DNA of 64,000 nucleotides from the NCBI GenBank assembly GCA_032622095.1, contig CP136069.1, positions 4,264,976 to 4,328,975 of the forward strand, read 5' to 3'. The notes under the pieces are model-generated. The model searched no databases. It saw only the letters and a list, made by a program, of their open reading frames with translations, and was not told the DNA's origin. Below, one piece after another: positions 28,901 through 43,900 of the stretch (the stretch's first letter is position 1; each line of letters starts with the position of its first letter). This DNA is from Siphonodentalium dalli. Taxonomy: Eukaryota; Mollusca; Scaphopoda; Gadilida; Siphonodentaliidae. Position numbers and translations under genes: made by a program.

Positions 28901-31900
28901 ACAGTAGGAAAGGGGTTAACTTTTTGGTCGCCTCCCGACGTCTATTGGCTTGCCAAGATTAGTCACGCATGAACGCTCCCCATATAACCGACTATACTCG
29001 ATGTGATTCTTCAGTTTTATTTTTCCGACTCAATCAGGAGATTGGCGAGTTGCGGGGTTAGGAATGGCACCGCCATGGGAGGGATCTATGATAGTTCAGT
29101 GTTCAGGCTTTCTTTAAGGAAAAATGTATTATACTTTTAAAAATAATATTTTTCCGCTAAAGGAAAGCCGTTCACACTGAACTATATGGATTAGAATGCA
29201 AGCACAGGAGGAGGCACGAGCAATAAAGTTAATATCCAAAGTTAGAGGGGAATGTACTCTTCTGAAACAGATTGCACATAAATATGAACTCTTTAATGAA
29301 TCTGTTATGATTTGTTACGTGAAATTAACTCATATATTCAGAGTTCTACATTGCTCAAATGTGTACCTCCCCCCCCTTGTTTTGGAAGAAACAACCCATG
29401 TGGTGCCATCCAATTCATAGTTGCGAGCTAACCGAGCAAGTATAACTGAAGAAGATGCTCTTCTTTCTTCTGTCTTCTCTTCTTTTCTTCGTCGTTCAGT
29501 TCTAAGGTCCCAGCCGCCATAGGATGCAAGGAGACGAACTCACTCTCCGCCGTAGCAACAGAATGACCTGCACTGGAGGAGGCCCACTCCGAAGATGGCT
29601 AGACAACCCACATTAAGAGTTAACTAACTGCTGTTCACCAAAGCAATTGGCAGATAACCTGATGCCCAATGTGTGGCACAGGGATCAAATTGAGAACCCA
29701 ATAGCCCAAATGGGGTTGGACAACTATAAGGGAGTCAAGCCATCAGATCAGAGAGAGCCCCCACCCCCCACCACATGCTGCAGGTCGTCCTGACCAAGCT
29801 ACTATCCTGGCCAAGCTGGAGGGTGGAGAGAGGTCATTAGTCTCCGACCCCAACAAGACGGTTGAGTGGCAGGCAAGGCCTTGTCTGAATTAAGAGCGTG
29901 GCCAGGGGGTCGCGGCTTGGTACTACTGTGGGTACGGCCTCTGCCCTGCGCTTAAGCTGCCGAAGGCCCTTCGGCCGGTGTCGATTCGTGCGCACGCGAT
30001 TTGGCAGCTTTAGCGCCCAGAACCGCTGGCGTTTGGTCGGGGACAAATGTCCTGGAGGTCCCAAGTACCCTGACTACTGTGCCAGACACATCCCCACTAG
30101 CTGGTTGAACTGCAGAGGTGTAACCGGAGGCGCGTCAACTGGTTCTGTCTTCCTTCTTAGAACATTTATCACATGTCTCTGAGGTACCTATGTATCACAA
30201 GATAGCATGTAGAAACCCTGTGATACACATTGCGTATATAGATATATAAAATGATATGACAGATATATCAGGGTGATATATAATTTATCATGAGATCATG
30301 CCAGAAGGCCTTACCAAAGCCTCGCCCATCAATCCAATGGTCAAAGCCAGAGCACAGATCACTGGCATGATCCAATGTATCACTCATGACTGAAGACCGT
30401 AGGTGACCATATCAGCCACTGAGAAAGTAAACTACTACTCTCAGGTGCCAAAGAATAGTGTCAGTACGATTATTAATTTTGTAGAAAGTTCCCAACGATC
30501 ACTATTATTTGGAAAGGAGATATAGAGCGAAAATTGCAATCACTATTATTATTTTCAGCCTAAATCCACACACATCACTATTATTATGCCCTCACGACCA
30601 TTAGGCACCTGAGAGCGCCCACATTCCCAGTGGAATACCAACCGCGATCTGATTTCAAGAAATGAAGGCGCACAGATCATGTCTATGGAATGTACGTAAT
30701 TAAACGACCGTAGTGAAATATTCAGACAGTTGACAACCGAAATGAGTACAAATGATGAACAATGTAGATAGAAAGCATGGAGCCAGAAAGCTAATTAAAA
30801 AGTGTTGAATAGATCGACGAGTCCAGATGAAGTTCGGTGACGAAAGTATTTCGTAATTCGGAAATATCGTGCCATAACTGTCCAATAAATATGCGGATTT
30901 TTGTTTATACACAGTCGATGACACCGACTATGTAAACATGTATGCTTTGAAGAGAGTTGTTATCAGTGAGCACAATGCATAGTTGAATACCTAGTCCAAT
31001 AAATTGGCGGATCGGAATAGTATCCATCATTCACAATCACTGCACATAATTAAACTTCACGAGACAGCTCTAACATTTAACCAGCCTAATCATCAAAACA
31101 TTTAATCTGTATACTGGTTATGTATGTTTTTGTTGATTAGGCAGTCTGTAAGATAAAATACCTAAATGCATTTTTCCTTAATTGACTGTACAGTTCTTTA
31201 CTCAATGGTTACATAATGTGTCATAAACTGCATCTCGTCTAATAACAACATGGCTTCACATTATAAAAGGTTTGAATACAATAGATATTCAACAGTTATC
31301 ACCTTACTATAATAATTAAGCAATAGTGAGCGACCGTCATAGAGTTATTACAATTGGTTTAGCAGATTTATGTGATTATAATTAAATAGAATGTTAGTTT
31401 CATGTTTGCGAATTTCGTTTCAGGTAACAACTCCCATAGTGCATCTGAACACATGTTGAAGGAGAGTAAAAACATGAAGGAAATACAAGTAACAACCATA
31501 GCCAAAGCAGAACAGTCCATAGTTTCCGCGATGAAAAAATTCTGACTTTCTGATTTCACCGGGGTTTTTGCATATCGTCGAATGTGAAATCCCGCCGCAT
31601 TTTGTATTAATGCTTTACATGAATTGATCTGTCTGTGCGATATAACGCATACCTATGTTTGTATATTTTTGTTTTTAAAGTTGTTTTAGTGTTGTTTTAG
31701 TTATGTTTTTATTCTGAGTAACAAATAAAGTTTAAAACAAATATTTTAGTCATTAATTGTGAAGTGCCGAGAAAATGAGGATTTAATTTGGCCAATTGTT
31801 TTTTAATTTGGCCAAAAAACATTTGGCCCAAGTTGTTTTCATTTGGCTAATAAAATTTTCACAGGCTTACAAGGTCAAGGTAAATATTGTTAGGCCAATG

Positions 31901-34900
31901 TATTCTCTTATATATGCAATGTATCCCTATGGGAGACTTGCATATATAAGAGAATGCATTGGCTCAGGGTTTTCGCAAAATTTCAGGAAGCTCCACTCAT
32001 GGAAGGTTAAAGGTCATTGACACCGCAGCAGGATCTTTAATGCTGCACAATGCAGCTCCCGTCATGAAAGGGTTAAAGAATGTGGCTATTGTGGGTTGTT
32101 TTAACTCTACTAATATATATCTCTGACCTGTTATGAACTCGACTTGAGTGTCCCGTTTGAAGTGTCCCTCGGTCAGCGTGTATCCATTGTAAGCATTATC
32201 TACTTCATGAGCCGTCGTCCAGTATATAGGTGTCAGCACTGATACGAGATACTGCAGGTAGTGTGCTGGAAAAACAAAAGTGTCATTAACAATGTAGCTG
32301 CCCAATGGTGAGCCGTCGTCCAGTATATAGGTGTCAGCACTGATACAAGATAATGTAGGTAGTGTGCTGGAAAAACAAAAGTGTCATTAATACTGTAGCT
32401 CCCCATTGGCCTAACAAAAATTACCTTGATCTTGTAAGCCAGTGCATTCTCTTATATATGCAAGGTTACATATGGGAGACTCGTATATATAAGACAATGC
32501 ACTGGCACAAGATCTTAAATGCTGCACCAGCGCAGCTCCCATCCTGAAAGGGTTATATCACACTCATGTATGGAGCCTCATACGGACCCAAGCAGACGAG
32601 TCCTCAGTGCATTGTTCTCTCTGTCTGGGGCTCCATAAAGCTCCTGTCATGAAAGGAATAATAACTTATTTAAGTTTAATGTTTAACCCACACAGAGCCT
32701 AGCAAAGATGGAAGCATGCACTACGAAGTGTCGTCTGCTGCAGTACCAATTATGTGGGGCTCTCTATGGGTCGTCTGCTGCAGTACCAATTATGTGGGGC
32801 TCTCTATGGGTTGTCTGCTGCAGTACCAATTATGTGGGGCTCTCTATGGGTCGTCTGCTGCAGTACCAATTATGTGGGGCTCTCTATGGGTTGTCTGCTG
32901 CAGTACCAATTATGTGGGGCTCTCTATGGGTCATGATTGTCTCAGTGGTAGCTAGAGATAGTCAGCAGACTATGGTGTCCTGTTTCCGCCACATTCGTTT
33001 TTCGCTTGCTTCGCTTCCTACGTTTGGTTTTTCGCTTGCTTAGGTTCCTTCACGGCGAAGCAAGCGAAATAATCTCAATTATTTCTGTTCCTTCACCATG
33101 AAGGAACCAACGGAAGCGAAAAAATCGAATGAAGCAAGCAAAAAAATCAAATGACGAAAGCGAAAAAACATCATTGTTATTTTGCTTGCATCGTTTGTTT
33201 TTTTCGCTTTCGGCGGTTCCAAAACCCAACAACAACAACCAAGAACCAAGAAAAACTTTTTCCTTGGTTGTTGTTGTTGGGTTTCGACAGTTTCTTCTCT
33301 TGCTTCGAATACTTCACGAAGCAAGAGAATGAACCGCCGAAAGCGAAAAAAACAACAAAATGTCACATGAAGGAACCAAAGGAAGCGAAAAAACCAAACG
33401 AAGGAACCAAAATAATTGAGATTATTTCGCTGGCGGAAAAAGGACACCATAGCAGAGACTAATAAAAGAGAATTCATGGAAACTAAAACTCGACACATGC
33501 AATGGTAATTAAGAGGTTTGATTCTCACGCCAGCGTGATTGTGTCAATGTGATTAATGTTGAGAACAATGAGATATGGAAATATGGCTTGTTGCCATTCA
33601 TCGGAAAGCTCTCGGGGAGAGCTTTCCGATGAATGGCAACAAGCCATATTTCCGACTAAATCCTGAAAAGTTACCCATAATTCTGCTGTAGTTAAAGAGT
33701 CGATTACTTAGGGCATAACTGTACTTACCAGCATCCTTAGGAATATTAGAAATTGTTGCGTGGATCTTTGTTCCACTCAAATCAGGAGTAACTGTGGCTT
33801 TCAACTTTCCATCTCGAATATCAACATGGTTAATGTAGCCGATGATGTTACCGTGAGCAACCAGGGGTTTACCTGAAATACAAATTAAATAACATAACCA
33901 AGAACAATCATGGGTTTACCTACAATGTAAAAAAATACAATCAAAGGGCTGTAACTCTGGTGAAAATGTACGGTAGGGCCAAGTTTTCAAACTCATTTCA
34001 GAAACTTCTCAAGTGAATTAACTTATAAACCAAAAATCTTTCAAATCCATTGATAATTGTTCAAAATAAACCATGGACAACTTTTCATGGGTGCCAAAAT
34101 AATACAATCAAAGGGCAGTAACTCTGGCAAAAATGTATAGACGGGGCTAGTTTATACTAGATATTTATTCAGATACGACTCTTGTGAACCCATATACGGT
34201 ACCAAACATATTTGAAATCCAATGATAATTGTTCGAAATAACCACCTGACATTTGGTCTTTAAGACATCTTTCTTTTGTTGTTTTTGACAGGTTTGACCA
34301 CTTAAAACTACCACTTAAAGCCCCTCAAAAAAGATTAATTGTTTATCATAGGTTTTTTTACCAGGCGGGAGGGACATTTGTTTTTTGTTTTGGGATCCGA
34401 TAAGGTAAGTTATCGGGGAAAAACGTAATATATAACTACTTTCACAAAACTCGTTTTATTTCAATCTATTTCGGCACAAATCTAGTTGTCTTCTTTTCAA
34501 CAGGCAGTCCTCTCCCTCTGCAAGCTGTGAATATTGGGTAAGATCTTTCATCCAATGGTTCCAGGTCGTCTTCTGTTCCGCAATGTATACATAGGCCTTT
34601 ATATTATAATATCATTACCCGCACTATACCAAGGCAATTCTATCTTGTCTTGGCAAGATAGATTTCCCTTAATATAGACGGGTGGATAGTCAGTTTGACA
34701 CTTTGACTTTAATAACAATTGCATTGTCGTATTGGTCGGGGAGGGGTTGCGAACTGTCCAAGGCACCACCCCTGAACATTTCATACACTTGGATGAGACT
34801 GTTATGCTCTGGGAGTGTTGTACCGTAAAAGGGCTTAAGAACCTTCGGCCCATCAGTGATTTTTATAATCACAAATCCCATAGTCTATACCGCGTAACAG

Positions 34901-37900
34901 ACAAATACTTTATTTTTATAAAATGCACGGCTTGAAACTATACACAGAAACACGTGTTTCCGGTAGGTGTACACGTTTCCGGTAGGTGTGATCGATCGGC
35001 GTACCGTGTACCGATGTTTATACTTTGCGTAATGTGACTTCCTGGATATAGTGTAGTCGTTCTTTGACCGATATTGAGCTCCGCGTAAAGTATATATTGG
35101 TGTTCTGGAGATAAAATAAAAAACAAAAAATAATACGCACGGGAGGAATTTTAGGGGCGGGCGCCTATGATAAACAAGTAATATTTTTTGAGGGGCCTAA
35201 CTCCTAAATTGTACGGAATAATGGGCAGTACACAGCAGTACATGGTAGTTTGACATTAGGTGGTCGATCATGTCAAATTTTCTTTTGTCTTAGGCTCCTC
35301 CCCTGACCACCTAAGGTTCAAATGTGCACCCAGACGAACAGACAGATGGAAGGAAGCTTAGAACCCATTCCTATATTCCCCTCTACATAACAGAATGCAT
35401 TGGCCTAACAATGTTTACCTTGACCTTGTAAGCCAGTGCATTCTCTGATATATGTGAGGCTCCTATGGGAGAATGCACAGCACATGATCTTTTAATGCTG
35501 CAACAGCGCAGCTCCCGTCATGAAAGGGTTAATAACCGAGGCGATATTTAAAGTTTAATGTTTAACCCACAGGGAGCCTCACACAGATGGAAGCATGCAC
35601 CACAGAGTGTCGTCTGCTGCAGTCTATGTGGGGGCTCTCTAAAGGGTTAATAACCGAAGCGATATATAAAGTTTAATGTTTAACCCACAGGGAGCCTCAC
35701 ACAGATGGAAGCATGCACTACAGAGTGTCGTCTGCTGCAGTCTATATGGGGGCTCTCCAAAGGGTTAATAACTGAGGTGATATATAAAGTTTAATGTTTA
35801 ACCCACAGGGAGCCTCACACAGATGGAAGCATGCACAACAGAGTGTCGTCTGCTGCAGTCTATGTGGGGCTCTCTAAAGGGTTAATAACTGAGGTGATAT
35901 ATAAAGTTTAATGTTTAACCCACAGTAGTACAGGAGATATTGGTCGACCTCTGCACCCCCCCCCCCCCCCCAGGACTCAACTTCACCCCACTAATTTTCT
36001 TCCTTAAGGTCTCCTCTAATTTTTTTCACTTGTTAACAAGAACAAAAAGTGGCCGCAGAGACTCCAGACAAGATGGCGTCCATCATGGCGGCCATTTTAT
36101 TTAAATGCACCAGGTCTCTTTGATCGCCGTTATAGTAAAGATAATATCACATGCGGTCTTGTTTTTCCGCTCGATTTGTTATGATAATATACAACCCTTA
36201 CAAATCAGCCAAAATTCCGACACCAGAAACCAATATGGCGGCCAAGATGGCCGCCGAAATGTGAAAATATGCTATTTTTCGGACATGTTACCACCTTTCG
36301 TTTGTCTATGTGGGAAAATGTTGGCATCTTTGCGTCATGTTATAAATTTATCAAATAGAGGAGTCATTGGCGACCACATGGGGACCATAATATACATTCA
36401 TTGCGGGATATTTTTGTCCGATATCACGTTTTCCCAAATGCCGGTATAATAGGTCAAAGCCGAATCTACGTTAATAACGCGATGTAATGTTTCGAATCAA
36501 TGAATGTTATTGCTATTATAACAACACAATGCATATATATGTGCAGGAGATACTCAAGCTATGATTCCTCTTATACCTGAGTTGAGGAATATTTACCCAA
36601 ATCCAAGATGGCGGCCAAAATGGCCACCAGAAATAAAAAATCGCTGAAAATCGTTGATTTTAACATCAGTGAGCATTATTGTCATGAAAACTACACACCT
36701 GTTTACTATTGTGAGTTGGGAACACTGAGGCGAAGAACTTTCCTTGTACCATATCCAAATAAAAGTCCCCCAAATCAAAAAAGGCCCCACAATGGCGGAC
36801 AGATTTTGAAAAATCACGAAATTCCCTCATATTCACATCATTGGGCATTATTGTCGAGACAACTCCACCCATGCTTACAGTTGAGTTGGAAATACTGAGG
36901 TGAAGTAATTACATCTCATGCAAGAAATTGTTTTCCAAATCGAAGATGGCGGCCAAAATGGCAACCGAAATTTGAAAACAAGTCTACATTCCTTTACTTT
37001 CTTACGATGGGCGTTATTGTTTCGCGATTTCTATCCACCATTACATGTTGATATGGAATAGTGACATGAAGTATTCATTAGGGTTTGGCAATTGATACTC
37101 ACAGCCAAGATCGCTGCTAAATTGGCGGATAGAAATTGAAAAGAAATCGATATTTTCAGATATTAATTTCATTTTTTTGTCATAATATCCGTATGTATGG
37201 ACGAAACTGTACATAAACCATCTACTAGTTCAACTTAAAGGTATCAAAACGCATAACATAGCTCGTATCCTTCTGGAAAGATGAAAAACCACAATTAATA
37301 TCGCGATGTGGCATTTCGAAATCCATTCTCCACTTAGCGCCGATAATGGCCGTAAGCCGAATAGTTATATCAGAACAATTACCTGATAACAGATTCTGAT
37401 TTGCCACGTCACGTCCATAATTATCTGGACCAGCTTCCATTTCTTTGTCTGATAAATCTAGGTCGCTCACACCGACAAAGTATTCACCACTTCCTGGGAG
37501 TAGGGTCCCTCTAATCATAACGTTTCAAACAATTCATTTTCCGGTGTCTGGCTTACGATTTTAAATGTTTGCTAAATATGATATTTGTGCGTTATCTTGA
37601 ACTAGGAAGGCATATGACCGATGAGTATACAAGCTTACAGAATGTCACCTCTATGTATGTGTCTCATACCCCATGGGGATAACGACATGTACACCTGGCG
37701 AACCAGTTAGCTAGTCACTTCTCAATAGATGGTTCGTCAACTCACAAACTCAGCGAACGCATTGACATATGTGGACAACTTCGACAGTGTTTCGAAGGTT
37801 GCTAGCTGTCCCATTCCCTTGGGCAGATGTCTATCTGCTAAGGAGAAGACCATAGTGTAAAGACTACCCACACTTATTGGCCATGATCCGAAGCAAACTG

Positions 37901-40900
37901 TGTGACGCCCCGCAGTTGTCTCGTCGAATATCTCCCAGCAGACAAGAACAATGCTCGTGGTGCTAGTTTGTGGGCATGCGCCATGATAGTGGGAATGAAA
38001 TGGGCCACGGTATACACCACCCCTACACCTGGTGCATGTTTAAGATATAGAATGTCATGCGTGTCGGTTTATTTGGTGTGGTAAGATTGTATTTCCACAT
38101 CCGTTTCGAAGCCTTTCTGATTCAACTACGTACATTTTTGTCTGGATAATACTATGCTAGTCTCCCTCAAAACAGTCGGATGCACTAAAGGATAATGTCT
38201 TTATAGCATGAATGTATGCGTTTTTTGTTATCCTCTCTCAGGGTTAGTGTCAGTATGTGGGCGGTATTATTCAAGAAAATGTCAGGAAATGTGGTGCATT
38301 TATTTCACTATGTATTTAAAGAACAATTTACAGTCTCGATGGCAATGGCTGTTGACGTTGGGGAACGCGACCTTTATGATCATATAGCTTTATATATATA
38401 ACTTTAGAATATAATAGTTAATGTCTCATGCAGGAAAATGGTCGCAATGGTGATGTTACCAAGAAATCACTTGGTTTACCAACGTTTGTTGAACTGAATG
38501 CAAGAGCTCATCAACGTAACTTTCCTCTGGATGTTCTTCGCGTTGAACATTTCACCCTTTTGTTGATGGCATTTGTACTTTCTTGAACCACACCATCCAG
38601 CGTGAGTATGACATATCATCCAACTATCAAAGGTATCGCCTTTAAGACTACACCCCAGTCTTGGTGGGGCTTATACAGTAGTAGCCAATGGCACACGTCT
38701 GGTCCAGTTGTTTAAGATGGCTTCCAAACGGATGGGGACATACAATCTTAGCATACAAGGAAAGGATAGCCACACATGAGATCCTGTCTGAATCTAAAAC
38801 ATAACAAAATAAGGGGCGGTGCAGTCATGGTCCAATTTCATTTCCACTATCATGACACATACCCACAAACTAGCACCGTGTGTATTGTTATCATCTGCTT
38901 GGATCTGTTCGGTGAGACGATTGATGGACGCCAACAAGCTTGTTCTTATGATCATGTTCAAGGAGTTTGGGTATATTATGCATTACGGTCTTCTACGCCT
39001 TAGCAGAAATGCATCCGTCAAATGTCGGGCTTTCAACATTCGAAGCCATATACAGAAGTTGTCCGGGTGCGTCAGTGCATTAGATGAGTATGTGAATTGA
39101 TGAACCATATATTGAGAAGTGGCTGTTTGGGAAGATCACCAGATGTACACGTTGTTATCACCATTAGGTCACCAAAGCTGACAATACGCAGATAGATAGG
39201 TCCTTCTGAAAGCTAGTATACACATCGACTGAATACCTTTCTAGTGTATCGCACAAGATGACGCCTATACCCCATATGTAGCATCTGAATTATACCATAA
39301 GCTATACCACGAATGAAGCTCGCTAAGAATTCCAAGCTTTCGAAACAAACAAGTGAGCTGGACACCGGCATATGTATTGTTTGAAACATTCCGATTAGTG
39401 GCACCCTTCTACAAAGAAGTGTAGTAAACTGTTGTTGTGAGTGAGATAGATTAATCTGACGAAGAGATGGAAACGGGTCTAGATAATGCTGAATGTGGCA
39501 ATTCAGAATAAGCTCAGGTACTGTTGTTTTGATTCTTGGAAGTCATAATATGACTATTCGGTGCACCTATATACGGTTACGGCCAGTATGAGCCCTTAGT
39601 GGAGAATGGATTTTGAAATGCCACATCGCGATTGTGGGTTTTCATCCTTCCAAAAGGTTACGACTTACATTGGAACTAATAGATGGCTTATATTTTTATG
39701 TACCGTTTCGTCTATACAAATCGATATTATGACAAAAAGTTGAAATTAGTATGTGATAATATCGGCTTCTTTTCAATTTCTGGCCGCCAGTTTGGCCGCC
39801 ATATTGACTGTGAGTATCACTTGCCAAATGAATAATTCATACATATCAACATGTAATGGTGGGTAGAAATCGCGAAACAATAACGCCCATCCTAAGAAAG
39901 TAAAGGAATGTAGGCGTGTTTTCAAATTTCGGTCGCCATTTTGGCCGCCATCTTCGATTTGGAAAACCATTTCTTACATGAGATGTAAGGTAATTACTTC
40001 AACTCAGTATTTCCAACTCAACTGTACGCATGGATGGAGTTGTCTCGACAATAAAGCCCAATGATGTGAATATGAGGGAATTTCGTGATTTTTCAAAATC
40101 TGTCCGCCATTGTGGGCGCCATTTTTGATTTGGGGGACTTTTATTTGGATATGGTACAAGGAAAGTTCTTCGCCTAAGTGTTCCCAACGTACAATAGTAA
40201 GCAGGTGTGGAGTTGTCATGACAATAAAGCTCACTGATGTTAAAATCAGCGATTTTCGGCGATTTTTCTATTTCTGGTGGCCATTTTGGCCGCCATCTTG
40301 GATTTGGGTAAATATTCCTCAACTCAGGTAAAATAGGAATCATAGCTCGAGTATCTCCTGCACATATATATGCATGGGTGTTGTTATAATAGCAATAACA
40401 TTCATTGATTCGAAACATTACATCGCGTTATTAACGTAGATTCGGCTTTGACCTATTATACCGGCATTTGGGAAAACGTGATATCGGACACAAATATCCC
40501 GCAATGAATGTATATTATGGTCCCCATGTGTTCGCCAATGACTCCTCTATACGATAAATGTATAACATGACGCAAAGATGCCAACAATTTCCCACATAGA
40601 CAAACGAAAGGTGGTAACATGTCCGAAAAATAGCATATTTTCACATTTCGGCGGCCATCTTGGCCGCCATATTGGATTCTGGTGTCGGATTTTTGGCTAA
40701 TTTGTAAGAGTTGTATATTAGCATAACGAATCGAGCGGAAAACAAGACCGCATGTGCTATCATCTTTAATATAATGGCGATCAAAGAGACCTGCATGGTG
40801 CATATAAAAAAAATGGCCGCCATGATGGACGCCATCTTGTCTGGAGTCTCTGCGGCCACTTTTTTTTCTTGTTAACAAGTGAAAAAAAAAAGAGGAGACC

Positions 40901-43900
40901 TTTAGGAAGAAAATTAGTGGGGTGAAGTTGAGTCCTTGGGGGGGGGTGCAGAGGTCGACCAATATCTCCTGGAATACAGGGAGCCTCACACAGATGGAAG
41001 CATGCACAACAGAGTGTCGTCTGCTGCAGTCTATGTGGGGGCTCTCTAAAGGCTTAATTTCCATAAAGCTTTATTATGCACATTTTATTGTACTCTGACA
41101 CAATCATGCTACCAAGAAATTTAAGGTATTACAAACCATCACAGGACTGGATTGCACAGTTAGCGATTTGTTTCGAATCTCCGATACATGTGCTGCCTCC
41201 GAACTGTGGGTTATTGCATCTCCTCTCATGTTCCTTTGTTCCCTTCCCACAAGTCTTTGTACACTCTGTCCATTCTGACCATTCACCCCATTCTCCGTCA
41301 ACTAAAAATATGCAGAAATAATTTATTTTAGTTTAGTTTCTCTATTTCCCCAAATTGGCAGACGACACAATGCATAATTATAAGGTTCCCAATGGGTGTA
41401 CATCACAATATTCACCATTGGGGGAATTCAATCTGAGTCTGTGTCTCCCATAGCAGATGAGGCCATGCAGAATGAGGTCCCCAGAAGGTGAATTTGGTGA
41501 TGATAGCTAGCCCACTATGCAGGATTGCCAAGCCTGCAAATAGCGTGTCTGTCATTTGCAGAATGAGGTCCCCAGAGGGTAAATTTAGTGATGCTATCCC
41601 GCACAGTGGGCTAGCATCACCAAATTCACCCTCTGGAGACCTCATTCTGCTTAGGCCTCATCTTCTGGGAAGTATCTATAGTATTAAATTAACATTGTGT
41701 TTTGTTACATTTCCCTTCTAGGAAGTTTCTATATCCCCTAATTTGCAGAAGATAAAATTCATAATTGAGGTGCCCAATGGGGAACTTCAATCTGATCCTA
41801 GATCTACCATAGCAGTCGAGGGCCTAAGCAGAATGAGGTCCCCAGATGGTGAATTTAGTGATGCTAGCCCGCTATGGGATAGCGTCACTAAATTCACCCT
41901 CTGGGGACCTCATTTTGCAAATGACATGCGCACTAAACTCAGGCTTGTTGTATTATCATTCTTGTGTCTGTCGTCTTATCATATGTCCTACCCCCTCTCC
42001 AAATTAGTAATAGACCTTATAGTGTAGCGGTCAACTCTCAAATTGTGGCATGTACCCCTCCCGGAGGTATAACTACTTGATTCAATTTTTTTCGATACAA
42101 GTATCATATTCTTCGTCTGGAAATGGTGTTTTGCCCTTTCGTTTCCGCGTGCCAAGATGAGAAAAACGACATTTGTCGATAAAAAATGAGAATATTGAAT
42201 TTTTCCCACATTACGCATCACAATTGGCCTATGGATGTAAAGAACACGCTCAAATTGACCGGTTTAAATTGATGTACAACAATTTGGGTCAGAAATTCTA
42301 ATATTATGCACAGAGTAAATAAAAACAATTATTTTGTTGAAATGTTTACCTAAATTTCCGAAAAAAATATGACGACTTACATTTTCGACCTGATATGTAC
42401 GGAACTGCGTGCACTGGTTGGATACAGCGCATTTCTAGAAAACATCTATATTATATAACATTCAATTTTATACCAAACATGTTCCAAAATAGTCTGCATT
42501 TATTAGATTTTAGTGTTTCAACTACCCTACCCTGTGTTTTGAGAAATCGGATGCCGCTCATAAAAGAACCCTTCTATGAATGACCAGATGTATTTGTTGC
42601 AACAAAAATTTGTCCATAAACTTCCACGCGGACTTCAGTTGGGTGTCAAATCGAATTAGTCTTTAATTAGATGTCTGTGTTTTTGTTTCCATGTGATGGA
42701 ACATACAATTTTTCATTTTACATGAATGTTGTACGTAAAATATATAGTTAATAAATCATTATTGTGGATGGTGTTAATGTGTATTTCCTTTAAGCACGTG
42801 CATTGAAAGGGGGTCAAGTCGTAGAGCTATTCTAGAGGGATGATCAGGGGTGGCTACAATATAAATACCCCACACACACCGGGAAATCTGCAAAATCGGG
42901 ACCATGCCCAAATATGTATACAGTCGTTCCACACATATAGATACCACGCCTAATCGGCGCTGCTCCCCTACTATAGTTTTGGAGATTTATAAAGTCCAAG
43001 CGGTGAATAGTCAATGCAAGAGATTTGTATTTATTTGCGACCACATAATTCACAATTAATCGTGTGATTTGGAAATAAATTGGCAGATCTCTGGGCAGTA
43101 TTCATATGAGATGACGTAAATTCTATATTTAGCGCTATTCCAGGAATTGGGGGTCACACCCAAATATGTATAGTAGGCCTTAATGCAAGCGGCTACTTTC
43201 ACATTCTAAAAATAGAACAGATCCATCAATTGATTAAATTCTAAGATTTATTTCGGCGTTGCGGCTACTATCTTCAAAGCTTAATTGTGTTTGTAATATG
43301 TTTAAATACATCCGACTTTTAAATATGGAGGAAATAAAGAAATAGATATATTATGGCAAATGTAAAAGATTTGTATTTAATCGCGAATCGCCGACGACAC
43401 AATTAATGCATGCACAATCGAGTGCAGTCTTAACACGAGATGTCGTATGTTCTATTTTTAGCCCGATTCCCGGAATTGGGGTCATCAATATTTACGTTTC
43501 TGGGAACAACACACGTGGCATTGCAGAGTAATACGTCTCGAAGATTTCACACAGTGAACGGATTTATAAAACAATTTCATACATGGGACAACTCAAGCTT
43601 AAAAAAAATATCGGGCCTGTGTACACGTAGGCCTATATTCCGAATATACATAGCCTAGGCGAAATTTATATTGGAATATGTGCGATGTCCATGCAGCATT
43701 TGATGTGCTTTATAACGCAATCATGGCACTTGCATTTTTGTTTACCGGCACATGCATGGAAACAACAAATCTCGCCAGTAGACAGCCGTAGAAAGAAAAA
43801 AATATATCCACAGTGGGTTTAACTTTAGCCTAAGCAGGAAATTTTGCTGTTATGCCTACATTCTGCATGGTCATGCAGTTTCGGGGGGGGGGGGGGGGGG

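Noticed and set aside
29837..30182. GC-rich open frames as a small gene
   Set aside because: Frames on both strands, no domain, and the segment belongs to the body of a repeat family related to 54 kb.
32708..33043. Frames with repeated [12 protein letters not shown] peptides
   Set aside because: They are the 40-bp tandem expansion of HP-E.
33079..33528. Frames on both strands rich in Phe, Arg and Lys
   Set aside because: They lie in a foldback made of GAAGCAAGCGAAA blocks. Opposing overlapping frames are a by-product.
37225..37518. Minus-strand 97-residue frame between the TSP1 and G2F exons, first considered as an exon
   Set aside because: It lies in the left arm of the 5-kb foldback and a related inverted sequence is found near 39.6 kb. 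It matches no hemicentin part, and the flanking TSP1 and G2F exons already join in frame.
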